Source: Aphanomyces cochlioides
Taxonomy: Eukaryota > Oomycota > Saprolegniomycetes > Saprolegniales > Verrucalvaceae
Direction of reading: 5' to 3'
Length of the DNA stretch: 64,000 nt
NCBI GenBank assembly: GCA_019828595.1
Contig: JAHQRK010000014.1
Coordinates: forward strand, 434,001 to 498,000
This document shows positions 47,190 to 59,204 of the stretch, one piece after another. Made by a program: the position numbers and the translations under genes. Under the pieces are notes generated by a model. It was not told the origin of the DNA. It worked only from the letters and a program-made list of their open reading frames with translations, and searched no databases. The stretch's first letter is position 1. Each line of letters starts with the position of its first letter.

Positions 47190-49639
47190 ATGCGATCGGC
47201 CGGAACTGTTGCTGCTGTCGCGGCGCTTGCGATTGGAGCGTCGGCTCAAGTAAGCTCTTCCACGAGATGGATTATGTAAACGCTGCGATGTAGGACAACC
47301 TTGGAGTGTGCGATCATGGGCCACAAAAGAGCCTCCCTTTCTGCAACCCCGACTTGAACATTGACGAACGTGTGGAGGATTTGGTCTCCCACATTCGCGA
47401 CCAAGATGTGCCTGGTCTCCTCGCGGATAATTCGAGCGGCGTGCATATTCCCAACGTTCTCGGTAAGCTCGGACTTGGGATGAAAGGAGGAAAATGTGAA
47501 TGTTGATTAGACTTGCCTCCATATGCGTGGTGGAACGAAGGTCTTCATGGTGTTGCGTCTTCTCCCGGTGTTATCTTTGAAAAGCCAACTGTCGCTGCGA
47601 CATCCTTTCCTCAAATTATCAACCTCGCATCGTCTTTCAATCGCACTCTCTTTCACCGTATCGGTCAAGTAATTGCAACCGAAGCCAGGTTCGCCCGACG
47701 TTCTCTATAACTCTTGTTCCAACTCAAATCTTTGTAGAGCTTTTCACAGTGCGGGACACGCCGGTTTGACCTTTTGGACGCCAGATATCAACATTTTTCG
47801 CGATCCACGATGGGGTCGAGGCCAAGAAACGCCGGGTGAAGATCCATTTCTCACGACCGAATACGCCGTGCAGTTTGTCACAGGCTTGCAGGGAAATTTG
47901 TCGTTCCTTCAAGTGTCAGCATGTTGCAAGCACTTTTCAGCCTACAGCCAAGAATTCCATCGCCATGAGCTAAGTGCTGACGTTGGTCCTCAAGACTTTG
48001 CCGATACCTACTTTCCCGTCTTTGAAGCATGCATCAAACGCGCGAACGTGAGCTCAGTCATGTGCAGCTACAATGCCGTAAATGGAATTCCTTCATGTGC
48101 TGACAAGCACCTGCTCACTGATATTGTTCGCTCGAAGTGGGGCTTTGACGGCTACATTGTCTCTGATTGCGGTGCCGTCTACGACATCCAGTTCAACCAC
48201 AACTACACCAACACGACAGCCGACACTTGTGCTAAGACTCTTGAAGCTGGTACAGATCTCAACTGCGGTTCTTTCTTTCAACAATACCTTGGCGATGCAT
48301 TACCAAAGGTTCGTTTTCCTCTATTCGGCCTCTCAATTACCTTTCCCTTAGGTGGATCGCGAAGCCGTGCGTCGTGCACTTCGCATGATCTTCCGCACGC
48401 TTATGCGCCTGGGTTACTTTGAGCCTCACGACCGTCAACCTTTCAGTCACATTACTATTGCAGACCTTGACACGCCAGAACACCGTGCCTTGGCACTTCA
48501 AGCTGCTCAGCAGAGTGTTGTCTTGCTTAAGAATGACGCCAAGACGCTTCCTCTTGATCCTGATGCATTTGACGCGACTCATCGCCTAGTGTTGCTCGGA
48601 CCTCACGTCCACTCCACTATTGCTCAGCTTGGCAACTACGCTGGCACACCGTCATTCATCGTTTCCCCCGCTGAAGGCGTTAGCAAGTTTGTTCCTGCTG
48701 CCAACACGGACGCTGCTGAAGGGTGCGCGATTCTCGGCGATGATTTGGACGAGAAAGCCATCGAACTTGCTGCTGCAACTGCGACGTCTCAAGTTGTCTT
48801 GTTCGTCGGTATTAACCAAACGATTGAAGCTGAAGACGTTGATCGCACGCACATTCGTCTCCCTGGCCGTCAAAGTGAATTGATCCGCAAAGTCGCAGCG
48901 GCGGCTGCGAAACCCATCGTGGTTGTTGTCTTGTCGGGTGGTCCTGTTGATCTTTTGGAGTTCAAGCAAGATCCCAAAGTCGGTTCGATTGTGTATGCTG
49001 GTTACTTGGGCCAAAGCGCTGGCACTGCCATTGCACAGGTACATGGGCTCCAAGATTTGGTGATGTTGAGACTTTCTTTCGTAGGTCCTCTTTGGCGAAG
49101 TGAATCCCTCGGGACGTCTCACTCACACGTTTTACCCTGCATCATTTGCTGATCAAATTACCATGGAGGACATGCACATGCGCCCTCATGACAAGTCACC
49201 AGGTCGTACGCATCGTTTCTACACGGGTGAACCAGTCTTCCCATTTGGTCATGGGCTCTCGTACACGACATTCCGTTACGGCTTGCATGCCGCGGCGACG
49301 CGCCTCGATGGCGGCGTTCAGGTGACTGTCGCGGTGGCCAACGTTGGTGAATTGATTGGTGACAACGTTCTCTTGTGCTTTGCCTCGCCTCCGCGCGCGA
49401 AGGGCCGTCCATTGCAAACCCTCGTGGCATTTGACCGGGTGGATGGAATTGTGCCAGGACATGTGTACTTGTGGAAACTCTCCCTCCCGATTGAATCGTT
49501 TGCTTTACCGAATGAAGACGGCAAGATTGAAGTCGTGGAAGGCAAGTGGACACTTCATATCGACGGTGTCACGTTCCAAGTGGACATTTCCAACCACGGC
49601 AACACAACTGTGCCCAACCCATTCTTGGCCAACGCATAA
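47190..49639 (+). CDS. secreted GH3 glycoside hydrolase (beta-xylosidase/beta-glucosidase type)
   Basis: Six exons (47190-47249, 47294-47462, 47511-47688, 47738-48308, 48352-49038, 49085-49639) give 739 residues. Exon 1 is exactly the signal peptide (MRSAGTVAAVAALAIGASAQ). GH3 blocks follow: YAWWNEGLHGVA, TPDINIFRDPRWGRGQETPGEDP, KHFSAYS, SSVMCSYNAVNGIPSCA and YIVSDCGAVYDI, whose Asp is the expected nucleophile. The C-terminal half has the alpha/beta sandwich (VVLLKNDAKTLPL, LLGPH) and an FnIII-like domain (FPFGHGLSYTTF). The WWNEALHG-type start is typical of plant and fungal beta-xylosidases. Likely role: outside the cell, releasing xylose or glucose from plant-type or own-wall polysaccharides. 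Confidence 0.93.
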
Positions 49640-50482
49640 ATCTAGACTCTATCAAGTCGTAACTCTGCCATCTCACTCTGGAGTTAACAAATAGAGTTCT
49701 AATTTGATAACCTCAGCGAGTTTGATGCGACTTGCTCAAAACACCATCCTCTTCCAGTACTTTATGATTGAAATCCAGAAAGAATGATAACCTTTACTCC
49801 AACTTCGACCAAGATGCTACAGTTCTCTCATCAACAAGGCGTGATATTGTCCGCGGAGGCGAGTAACCCCTCTGCGTGTTGATGACCATAATACACGCAC
49901 TGGCAATAAGACTGATTTTCATTTACGCGGCCTCATATCTTGACGTGGTCAACGTTCTGAAACCTGGCAATTGTGAAGGAGCAATACCAAATAGAACACT
50001 GGTTTGAGTATAGCATGGTTTGTCAACAAGATCGATCTCGGATATTCGAGTTCTGCTTCGTCGTGCTCGTGGCCTCACGTTGGATCCTGGTCGAGAAGAC
50101 CTTGAGTCCTGAGGCTACCGTTATCGTATCATATAAATGTCAGAGAACGACATGCGTTGTCTCCGTCGAGGGGATTAGCTCAGGTACACACCACCCCAGG
50201 CTGCTTCGTGTTGTTCAAGCTGGAGTCGTCGAGAAGCTAACGAGTGCAATGCTTGTTACCACGTTCAACTGACCAAAGTGGATGGAACCATATCTTATTC
50301 CACGTGAAACGTTCTTTTTCTAATTAAAGAAAAAGAAACAAATAAAGAAAGAATTTAGAAACGACTTGTTACATACAAAAGGTCAATGTAATTTTATTAC
50401 TCACTTGCGACTGTCATTTTTTCTTTTGCGTTGTTGGGGAGCTTGAGCGGCAGCATCAGGGCGGCGTGTCCTTTCTTGAACG
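49640..50482. other. intergenic spacer
   Basis: About 840 bp. Frames at 49973-50272 (plus) and 50401-50607 (minus) have no recognisable domain. 50320-50400 is AT-rich. Confidence 0.5.
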
Positions 50483-52789
50483 ATGATGGAAGGATGGCTC
50501 ACAAAACGACGCGACCACATGAATATTATTTGGAGTATGATGGTAATCTGTAATCTTATCTCACCCTGACATGTAGCCGAGCGATACTTTATCCTCGACG
50601 GCAACAACTTGCGTTATTACAAGAAACGCGGTGACCCGACGCCACGCGGCACGTACGTCTTGACCAATGGATGTGTGGTGGGCAAAGTGTTCAACTCGGA
50701 AGAAAAGCATAAGCACCATGACCAAGTGTGGATGTTCCGCATTACGTTTTCGGTCGGCGCGGGTGAAAAGAGCTACAAGAAAGATCGATTTGTTGACCTT
50801 GGCGCCAAAGATGAAAAAATGGCGGAAGCCTGGAAGAAAGCCTTGGAGCAAACCATTTCGGCAATTAAAGAGGTCGCTGTTGTCAAGGAAGAGATCCTGA
50901 AGGGTGCTGATGTTGGCAAACTCCCAGATGGTGTCACCGAAAAGATCTTGGATACCGACAATGTATCCTTGTTTAACTTGGACGGCGAAAATGCGAAAGC
51001 TGAGCAAGGTACTGTGGTTCATTTTCTACGGGCAACTTATCGTCTGAATTGAAGGATGGTGGCTTGTTCGTGTTGAGGAAGGATTGCGTATCATGCAGGA
51101 GTCCCCTCAGGGACATCAAGTGGCAGCATCGATGTATGCCCATCACGCCAATCTATCCAACAGTTTACTCTACGCATCGACCGTAAGTGCGGTATTAGCG
51201 TTCAGTGCCATGCACTCCATGGTGAGCAATATGCTCGTCTGCTTTCTGACTGCATTGGGTGCTGTCGCGGTACGTCTTTCCACCCGATATCGAACTAAAA
51301 CTCTTTATAGGTATGTGCTGTAACGCTTATGCCAAAGTCGAGTATCGATATCCCAAGTCTGCGTGTTTCTCAGGTGGTTCATGGCTCACCAACTGATGTG
51401 TTCAAGCTCATTATGAATACAGCTCGCTACCAACGGTACTACTTCCCCGCGACAAAAATGTTTGATATGCTTCACGCAGATGGGATTCATCGGTAGCCTC
51501 CATCAAAGTGATTCAAGCTATGGATGATCACTCAGATATCATTTACGTGCAACTTCGTCCAGTGTACATTTGGCCGAAGTGGCAAAAACCTCGTGATCTC
51601 GTCTTGATGCGATATTGGCGTCGTGAGGAAGACGGCTCATACTTTGTCATGTATCAAAGCACGACTCACCCTGAATGCCGTGTGCGTCATAACTATGTCC
51701 GCGCCAGTATTCTTGGTGGTGGATACGTCATTGCACCCCAAAAGTCGTCGATTGCGGGTGGCGTGCGATCTTTGGTCACTTACGTTTTGCGATACGATCC
51801 CAAGGGACACTCGCGTATCTACCATCAACTTGGCATGGATGTCGATTTGGTTCTTCCTATGCTTCGTTCCATCGTCGGCATGCGCGATGAATTGAGCGCT
51901 GGAGACTTCATCACCCCTATTGTGACTGTGGCAGAAGATTCCGAGTCTAGTCGCTCTGTGGATCCAAATGCTACTGTGCCACACGTGGTTCAAAAATTCA
52001 AGACGTCTCTTCCCGAAAAGGTTTTACCACATATCTCACACAAATCTAACGCACTTGTGTAGATGTGGGCAGAGCCCGATGCCTCACTCTTCTCTGTGCG
52101 TGGTCCCAACTATTTGAACGACAAGAAGAAGGTGCCATCAAAGAAATCGCGCTTCTGTCTTGTCGGTGTCGATTTGTTTGCCTTTGAAAACGAAAAGGAG
52201 CGATACCATTTGGCGTCGCGTCCTGGTTCGCATGTGCAATCGGCCCAAGGATTTACTTTTGTGATCAACATGATTATTCCAAGTCCAAACAACATGAGCA
52301 TGGTACGTTTCTTGATAATTTATTTCTCGTCTTATCTATCGCGGTCAGGTGTTCTATTACCAACCCGACACGCCTAACATTTTCGACGAAAACACGCCAT
52401 TTTCGGACCTCTTGAACGATTTCTTAGATGGCGACGATGCCTTCCGCAACTCCCGCTTCAAGCTCATCCCGACGGTAGTGGAAGGTACTTTCATTGTCAA
52501 GCAAGCCGTTGGATCAGTGCCCACATTGCTCGGCAATAAGCTGTCTTGTCCTTATTACCGTGGCAGCAACTACTTTGAAGTGGACATTGATATTTCGTCC
52601 AACAGTGTCGCCAACACGGTCGTCGGCATGGTCAAAGGCATGACGAAGTTGCTTGTCGTCGACTTGGCTTTCTTGCTTGAATCGCAATCTGAAGAAGAAT
52701 TGCCTGAACAAATCCTCGGCACCGTTCGATTGCAGAACGTGTCACTGGACAATCCGATCAAAGTCCCCGCATTGCAAAAACAGGTCTAG
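50483..52789 (+). CDS. PH - START - DUF1336 protein (EDR2-like)
   Basis: About seven exons from ATG 50483. The PH domain reads MMEGWLTKRRDH ... RYFILDGNNLRYYKKRG; the first intron is short (34-39 nt, acceptor uncertain). Next come GWWLVRVEEGLRI (as in plant EDR2, RCQNGLRIF), a hydrophobic stretch near 51175-51310, and a START domain: a splice at cacgcag joins ARYQR to WDSSVASIKVIQAMDDHSDI, which restores the family RYxWD motif, then LRPVYIWPKWQKPRDLVLMRYWRREEDGSY. The C terminus is DUF1336 (WAEPDASLFSVRGPNYLNDKKK, FYYQPDTP, SNSVANTVVGMVKGMTKLLVVD). EDR2-like proteins bind phosphoinositides and lipids. Its stop directly abuts that of the next, convergent gene. Confidence 0.88.
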
Positions 52790-54746
52790 CTAGGGGACTT
52801 CATGTAACTGGGTATAATCCCAAATGTCTTCGCTCATTGCCATGCCGTTCCACAACCGACTAACAATGCTCGCGTTGTAAATGTCGGATCCATCCAAGTG
52901 ATTGAGGATTTGCACAGCCACATCCTTCACAACAGGAGGTAAATTCGGTCCAAAGAGAGGGTAGACGACCAATTTCCTCTTTGTTGTCGACTCGACGGCT
53001 CTTGCTTTCTCCTGCTCATGCCTGTCAACTAGAGCTGGTGTTCTTCTTGACGTACCGGTCGCATAATAGTCGTGCGAAAATCCCCAAATGGCGACTTCAC
53101 TTCTGTGAGGCTATCTGGAAGAAACGGAGTCAAGACGGTTGTTTTGACGCCCTGCCCGTGATTCTTGCAATCCTACGACCAACAACATTTGTAAGTCCTT
53201 GAACGAATTGCGTGAGGGTTTTACGATGCATTTGCAATTGTCACCGCATGGAATGCCAGCTTGGAAACATTCGCAATACTTTTTCTGACAGAAAGATTTT
53301 TTGCAGTGGCATCCATGATGATGAGCTTTCACTTGCTTCTCTTCAACATTGATTTTTGGCTTGAATGCATTTGGATTCCGCTCGAGCGTTAGTGCAATTG
53401 CCTCTTTCCGCACGGATTCGAACTTCGATGTGTTGTGACAACCGACACATTTGCAGTTTTCATCGCAGTATCCACCCGATGCAAAGCATTCGCAGTAGAG
53501 TTTCATGCACTGAGACTTCTTGCAATTGCAAGGATTGCGTTTCTTTTCGGAGGAAGTGCTTGACTGGCTCAACTCGATCACGGGTGTCGACAGAGGGGGC
53601 TCCAGTCTTGCTTTCTTTCGAATGTGATCGTCTGACGGCGTCAAGAACGATGTATCAATGTCGCGAAGTTCGGACAATGGTTTCTCAACAGGTGGAGCCT
53701 TCTCGTCGTCATCCAATTTGTGCTTTTTTGGTTGTGTAGGAGGAGTTGGAGTTGACTGAGAGGAGAAATCATCGTTGCTCAAGCACAGAGCTTTGAAAGC
53801 TTTGGCATTCTTGTTGGGCTTCACAGATTTCTCCTTTCTTCTGTTGCACTTTAGAGACGGAAAAATAAGTCACACGTACAAGGAATCATTGATAGACTTG
53901 ATGCTCTTGGCTTGTGCAGTGTCGACAACGTGCAACGTAACGGACGTTGTTCCAACTCCCGATCGGTGATTCTTCCCAGGAGTTGTGCTGGTTGATGCAT
54001 GAATATTTGGAAATGATGTCTCGAATGTTGGAGATTCGTGAAAGTCGAGTCGCTGAGTAACTCGAGGGCATTCTGTGTCGGTGTCAGGGGTTCGATCTTT
54101 GCCGTAACAGCTCCCCGGTTCTCTACAAGCTGGTAAAATCGAGATTTCATTCTAGAATGTACAATTTAGTCAGCGGAGGGTCCGGTGTTAGCGGCGACAC
54201 TGTCACTGAAGGCGACGAGTCGAGGTTATTGAGATCTGTTATGGCTGGCAACGACTGTGCAAAAGAGAGAAAGCTCCGGTTGTCATCTTCATTGGATTCA
54301 CAAGCTGGGGAGAGCATCAAGCGCAAGTGCGTTTTCTCTTGAGGCTCTACTTTCCATCCCGAGAATGGGCTTGCCTTTTCTGTTGATTGTGCTGCACTCT
54401 TCGTAGGTTTCTTTAGAATGATCGGTGTTGACAACGTATACGTTTCGGACTTGTTGTCTGCAATCACAGGCGATTTGAAAAACCTGGACGGTGAATAAAT
54501 AACTCGTAGTGGAGAGAAGAGTTTGGCATTTGCATCAGCACTTGATGGTTTCGCACATTCCGTGGATTCTTCCAATTCTTTCAAGACATGGTGGTTGTCC
54601 GGCTTTCCCGGCGACGATGCAAAAACAGTCCTAAAGTCGAGGAAATCCACTTCTTCCTGGACAACGACAGACTCATGCATCGACCCAAAGCTTGTCATGG
54701 TCATGTGGACCTCGCACTCTTCTTTGACTTCGTCCTGCGCCATCAT
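52790..54746 (-). CDS. CXC (TSO1/LIN54-type) DNA-binding protein with C-terminal F-box
   Basis: Minus-strand ATG at 54744-54746 ([13 protein letters not shown]) opens a Ser/Pro-rich N-terminal region with SP/TP sites. A tandem cysteine-rich CRC domain follows: [33 protein letters not shown], then a linker and [27 protein letters not shown] joined by a splice to DCKNHG. CRC proteins bind CHR-type cell-cycle promoters in DREAM-like complexes. After one more intron the last exon carries an F-box ([32 protein letters not shown]). F-boxes bind SKP1, so the protein may link promoter binding to ubiquitination. One intron near 53870 is unusually short in my model (about 27 nt) and is uncertain. Confidence 0.82.
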
Positions 54747-55314
54747 ATCGCTCGGCGCGCCAAGAGGTGGTATCGGGATGGAAATCCTAAACTTGACCTT
54801 GCTTTATATGCAACTTTGTATTCTGAGGTAATGGAGGCGGGAAATCGCCCTTTCTATTTTATTATTTTGATTAAACTTGATATTTGTATGTAAGATTCTT
54901 CCCATGTATTTTACTATGTTTCGGTCATCCGGATAAATCTTACCAGCTCAAGGACGCTTATCCGGTTGATACAGAAAATACGCGCGCAAATACACAAAAG
55001 TGGTTGAAATCTGGACCAATCAAATCAAGTCATTGATTCTGCAGTGGAGAATTTGCCACGTCATGAAGTTGACATTACTTTAAGACGACGCAACGCATCA
55101 GTATCGACGCTTTTAAAAGAGCAACAACTGCCGATATTTATGATACTAATTGACCACGTATTGCCTGAAGCGCTAGACGCCGTCAATTCGGATGAGCGGT
55201 GTTCAATGGATGATTGGTGACTGGGCTCGACATTTCATGCAAATTTTGAAGTTGATTTTTCCGGATTGTACGGATATTGTTGTGCCATTTTGAATTTTCA
55301 ACGGGAACAGTCGA
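54747..55314. promoter_or_regulatory. divergent promoter with CCGGATAA-type motifs
   Basis: Contains tcatccggataa at 54925-54936, ttatccggttga at 54958-54969 and ttttccggattg at 55257-55268, the last 47 bp before the plus-strand start at 55315. A CCAAT box (accaatcaaatcaa) is near 55015. AT-rich 54840-54900. Confidence 0.5.
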
Positions 55315-56415
55315 ATGCGGCGCCGTAGTCGAGGAGGAGTCTTGACTCGAAGTCAAAGGCAGCTCATGGAACTCCAGGGCTACGCTAAAGAAGAAAAAGA
55401 AATGGATGATGAAGTTCTGGACGAGTATATCGAACAGCTTGACGAGAAGATTGATGCAGCTCATGCACAGGTTGATATGTCTTGGGAAGATTATGAAAGC
55501 TCATCGGACGACGAAGGTGCATCAGATGACGACGAAACGGATGGAGAGTATCGACCTCGCCGTCAAGAAAAGTCCCAAAGGGCTAGTCGGACTACGTCTG
55601 GCTTTGTCTCCCACGTTTTTTGGTCGTCGCTTGGACTTGTCTTGATATTCCCGATCTTCTACTATCGATGGAAGTACTCGTCGTATCCCATGAACTCGTC
55701 GTCTTTTGTCACGTACTTCCTCAAGGCTATATTCAACTGGATTACGCTGTTCCTCCTCGTGTGCTTTATTTTTGCTGGCATATGCAATACGAGTGCTTTT
55801 GTGAACGGCTCACTCTTCAAATTGCCCCTGTCAGTGGACGAATGCGCCCTTGATCTGTGGTCTGACGTGTCAGCGTGCGTTATCACTTATGGCCAAGATT
55901 GCATCAAGGAACCTCGTTGCCAATTACCTGTGGGTCGATTTATTGGCGCTTTGGTGTCTCTATTTTTCGTCTTTCGATTCTACTCTGGACGAGTTCAGTT
56001 TCTTGTTTGCACACTCTTTGCCCTCCACCACGGCATCCAGCAGTGGCAGCAATACCACATTCCAGCCCAAGATTCCAATCAGTTGCATATCCTCTCGATT
56101 GATCCTGCTTATGCTTACGCCAACGAGACGATCCATATCCTGGTCGACGGTCAGAATTTGTACGAAGGGCTCTCTATCGGTTGGGTGCCTTACTGGAGTT
56201 GCAGTCAGCACACACCATTGTCTGATTGTCATGTCGACTTGGTCGCGCCCCTCCGTCACGGCGGAGTCTCTGTAGCATTCCCCACCGTGGACCAATATAC
56301 AATCTGCGTCGTGCCAACTGGTGAGGCAGGGGCAAAGGCGTCCATTTGCTTTGACTCGGTGCGACTACGATCAAAAGACAGTAAGAGCAGGCCTGGTTGG
56401 TCATTGACAACCTAA
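55315..56415 (+). CDS. multi-pass membrane protein of unknown family
   Basis: One exon, 366 residues. The N terminus is basic then acidic and disordered (MDDEVLDEYIEQLDEKI; SSSDDEGASDDDETDGEY). Membrane helices follow: VFWSSLGLVLIFPIFYY, FNWITLFLLVCFIFAGICNT, GALVSLFFVFRFYSG, then a C-terminal domain with cysteines that looks like an extracytoplasmic beta domain (PAYAYANETIHILVDGQN, FPTVDQYTICVVPTGEAG), probably IPT/TIG-like. Function not recognised. Its stop is 29 bp from that of the convergent gene. Confidence 0.8.
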   Translation: MRRRSRGGVLTRSQRQLMELQGYAKEEKEMDDEVLDEYIEQLDEKIDAAHAQVDMSWEDYESSSDDEGASDDDETDGEYRPRRQEKSQRASRTTSGFVSHVFWSSLGLVLIFPIFYYRWKYSSYPMNSSSFVTYFLKAIFNWITLFLLVCFIFAGICNTSAFVNGSLFKLPLSVDECALDLWSDVSACVITYGQDCIKEPRCQLPVGRFIGALVSLFFVFRFYSGRVQFLVCTLFALHHGIQQWQQYHIPAQDSNQLHILSIDPAYAYANETIHILVDGQNLYEGLSIGWVPYWSCSQHTPLSDCHVDLVAPLRHGGVSVAFPTVDQYTICVVPTGEAGAKASICFDSVRLRSKDSKSRPGWSLTT

Positions 56416-56444
56416 TAATGTACAAGAGAGCAGCACTTGTCTCT

Positions 56445-58231
56445 TTAGCTACAGGCGCGGCCAACATCACCTTGAGTGCGGGAAATATCATAGCAGTAAC
56501 TCGCCATCTTGTCAGTTGTGCGCAAAACAACTCGGAGACCCGTCGCATTGGCAGCAATGTCGAGAAAGCCATACTTGCGTTCTGATAGAGCCCAGAGGGC
56601 AACAGCGCCTGGGACGGGTTTGGATTTCAAAAGCTCCATCGGCACACCGCCTCCGATTCCATTCGTCATGAAATGCGTCACGGGGACAGTCGACAACGCT
56701 GCAGCTGCTGCTGAAGCTGCAGTAGTAGCGTCCTGTTCCTTGGAAGTCGTGGAGGAGTGGTGCTTGTGTTGATGTACATATTTTTCGTGATGGCTCTTGA
56801 GTCTTCGAGACGCTGTAGTCGCAGTTTGATTCGTACGAACGTGGTTCATACCTGGCACGTGACCATGTAGCCAGAGATGAATACCAGCCTTGGAGATAGC
56901 TTGAAGCCACTTGTCTCGGTCCTTCTTGGCCAATTCAAATGGCGACAAATGGCCATTGACGATTTTGAAGGTTGCTGAGGAGGCGGCGGCGTCCAGCTGG
57001 AATTGATCGAGTGACGACTTCGCGTACGTCGCGAGTTCTTTCCGACATGCGTTGTAAGAATTCATGTCACCCCCGGCGCAGTAGTCATCATGCGGTTGAA
57101 TCATCGGACAAGAAACACTGAACATGTCGGGAGGAGCATAACCAAGACATTGACAGCAGATTTGTGGCGCGGCACCAACCGTGACATCGACGTGAAAAAT
57201 GTCAATCGACACGCTCTTGTCGGGGGAAACAAGTGATTGCTTCATGTAGTGGTTGGCCATCGTCCATCTGGAGTCCTGGACACTTTGCAACTCGCGCTTC
57301 GTTTTCTTCTTGCTTTTCTTGGTTCGAGAGGTCGACGTCGCGTTGGACGGAGCTCGTTGTTGCAATTTAAACTTTTGCTGGAGTCCTGCAATGATGGCAG
57401 CTTCGTTGCCACAAGCATGAAGCTTGTCTTCGGAATCTCCACAGAGAAACTCGCCACCACCATAATCATTTTCGCCCATGATAACTGACCATGGAATCGA
57501 TGCCAGAGATGGCTGGTTGTACACTGACGTGAACGACGCGTCAACTCGGCCAGCTACGTCCGTGTCGTTTGTTGCCAAAAGGCCATACCAATTGAAGTTG
57601 TTCCTGAAATGAAGATCTTTAGCTCTGGAATGATAAAGGCATCATACCCCTGGCTTATAATCAATTGAGGTGCTTGTGTTGAAGCAGAAGATGCCATGAG
57701 CGCTGCAACATCGGCTTGAGCTTGTCGATCCGTTTCGTCCCTGAATCGATGTTGTCCATCTGCCTTGTCAATAAAGTCTGGATCAGCTCCCCATGCGCCC
57801 AAGGCAAATATTCGGAGTTGATATACCGCTGATACAAAGGCATGAGTGGCGAGATCCTGATCAAGGCACGAACCTGACGGTGGTGGTGTCACTGAAGGAG
57901 TTGCAGTCGAGTTGCTGCTAGCACTTGTCGGCTGCGGATGTGCTTGATCTGTTTGACTGGGTTTGCCATTGTCGAGACTATTGTACTGCACAGTGACGAC
58001 AATGCCAATGATCGCGCCGACGACTGCGCAAGCGCCGACGAGAATGTACACGAGCATCATGGGCGAGCAGAGCATCCGTCGCCGCGGGAGAGAATGTGGC
58101 AATTGAAACGGTACTTCATGTGTAGAGGCAGAGTCAGCGCTCACACTGTGATTGTGTACAATGTTGAGTACAGGCACACTGCGCCTCGCATTGTGACTCT
58201 CTTCGGTTTCCATGCGGCCGCTTGCTTCCAA
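56445..58231 (-). CDS. purple-acid-phosphatase-like membrane protein with degenerate metal sites
   Basis: Two exons (58231-57648 and 57603-56445, intron 44 nt) give 580 residues. A cytosolic N terminus is followed by one membrane helix at about residues 55-80 (MLVYILVGACAVVGAIIGIV), then a metallophosphoesterase fold outside: FALGAWGADPDF, IISQGNNFNWYG, IPWSVIMGENDYG, IVNGHLSP, LWLHGHVPGMNH. In active enzymes these blocks read GDWG, GDNFY, GNHDY, VxxH and GHxH. Four of the five are changed, so it is likely catalytically dead or altered. Long inserts rich in Lys/Ser/His and poly-Ala are present. An internal ATG at 58213 is an alternative start. The promoter has CCAATCAAA near 58297 and 58330. 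Confidence 0.85.
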
Positions 58232-58478
58232 CTGGAATCGACCTCCATGGGTCGAACGATTGACGACACAACGTTCAAGCGCATTTTATTCCAGCCAGCC
58301 AATCAAATACCTCCAAATTTTCTTTTTAGCCAATCAAAATCTTTCTCAAAAGTTTGAATAATCCTGTGAGAAACCTGGCGAGCTTGTCAATGCACGGCGA
58401 CGTCGTTGTCGTCGTCCTCTCGGTCGTCGCGTCGCCGTTCTCCGAGATCTTTGAAGGATTCACGGCGAAAACAGAGTT
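58232..58478. other. short spacer with two CCAAT boxes
   Basis: agccaatcaaatac (about 58297) and agccaatcaaaatc (about 58330). A short plus frame from ATG 58391 (MHGDVVVVVL) ends after 32 codons and may be a first exon. Confidence 0.4.
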
Positions 58479-58853
58479 GTGGGGATGATGTTTGTCTCTT
58501 CGTTTGTGTATTGTCGTTGTGCAAGTGAAAGCACCCATGAGATTCGTCGCAAGTGCACCAACCTTTGTAACAAAGCCGATTCGACTGGACGTTTGTGGCC
58601 ACGGTTGGACCTCCCATCACAGGAGCTGCACATCCTGATACGAAAGGCATGCGAGTATGCATTTTGTGGTGGAAATGTCGGCATCAAGCACATGGCCACA
58701 CGTCTTTCGCGACATGCAGTACACTATCGTGTACTGGAATCACATGCTCAACAATTTACAAAGTTTGCGCTCCTGTCCATCAACAAATCCACAAGGGTGT
58801 GTTCGCTGAAGCAAAAAAACTGGTTATTTGGTCGAAATTTGGTTATTTTCTGA
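58479..58853 (+). CDS. possible coding segment, unknown
   Basis: A 124-codon frame contains a Cys/His-containing stretch (THEIRRKCTNLCNK, LWPRLDLPSQELHILIRKACEYAFCGG, GIKHMATRLSRHAVHY) that looks protein-like, with a zinc-finger flavour. The start is unclear and a first exon at 58391 is possible. The opposite strand is also open here. No family recognised. Confidence 0.35.
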   Translation: MGMMFVSSFVYCRCASESTHEIRRKCTNLCNKADSTGRLWPRLDLPSQELHILIRKACEYAFCGGNVGIKHMATRLSRHAVHYRVLESHAQQFTKFALLSINKSTRVCSLKQKNWLFGRNLVIF

Positions 58854-59204
58854 GAAAAAACTGGATTTTTTGTGATTTCAGCGAACATGAGTTTAATTCC
58901 AATCAGTTTGTCCCATGTCCAATTTCCCAGGATATAACCACCAAAAATAACCATCTCTGGAGGTGTTTATTCTGCGGGTTATTTTGATGAAGCTCTTCCA
59001 TCATGGAAGTTTTTCACAAGAAGTTCCGCGGTGGAAGTCCACTTTTTCTCTCTTGGGTTACAATAACTAAGTTAATATAACTGGTTATAGTAAATAACTG
59101 GTTGCCTTCTTGAACCCATGTTGACAAAAAATCGACCCCCCCATCCATCCATCCACTTGGCGACGACACAACTGATTTCACAATGCACGCATCGCACGCT
59201 CGAC

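Noticed and set aside
51412..51500. Apparent frameshift in the EDR2-like gene (HADGIHR then stop)
   Set aside because: A 44-nt intron starting gtacta and ending cacgcag restores the family motif RYxWD, so there is no break.
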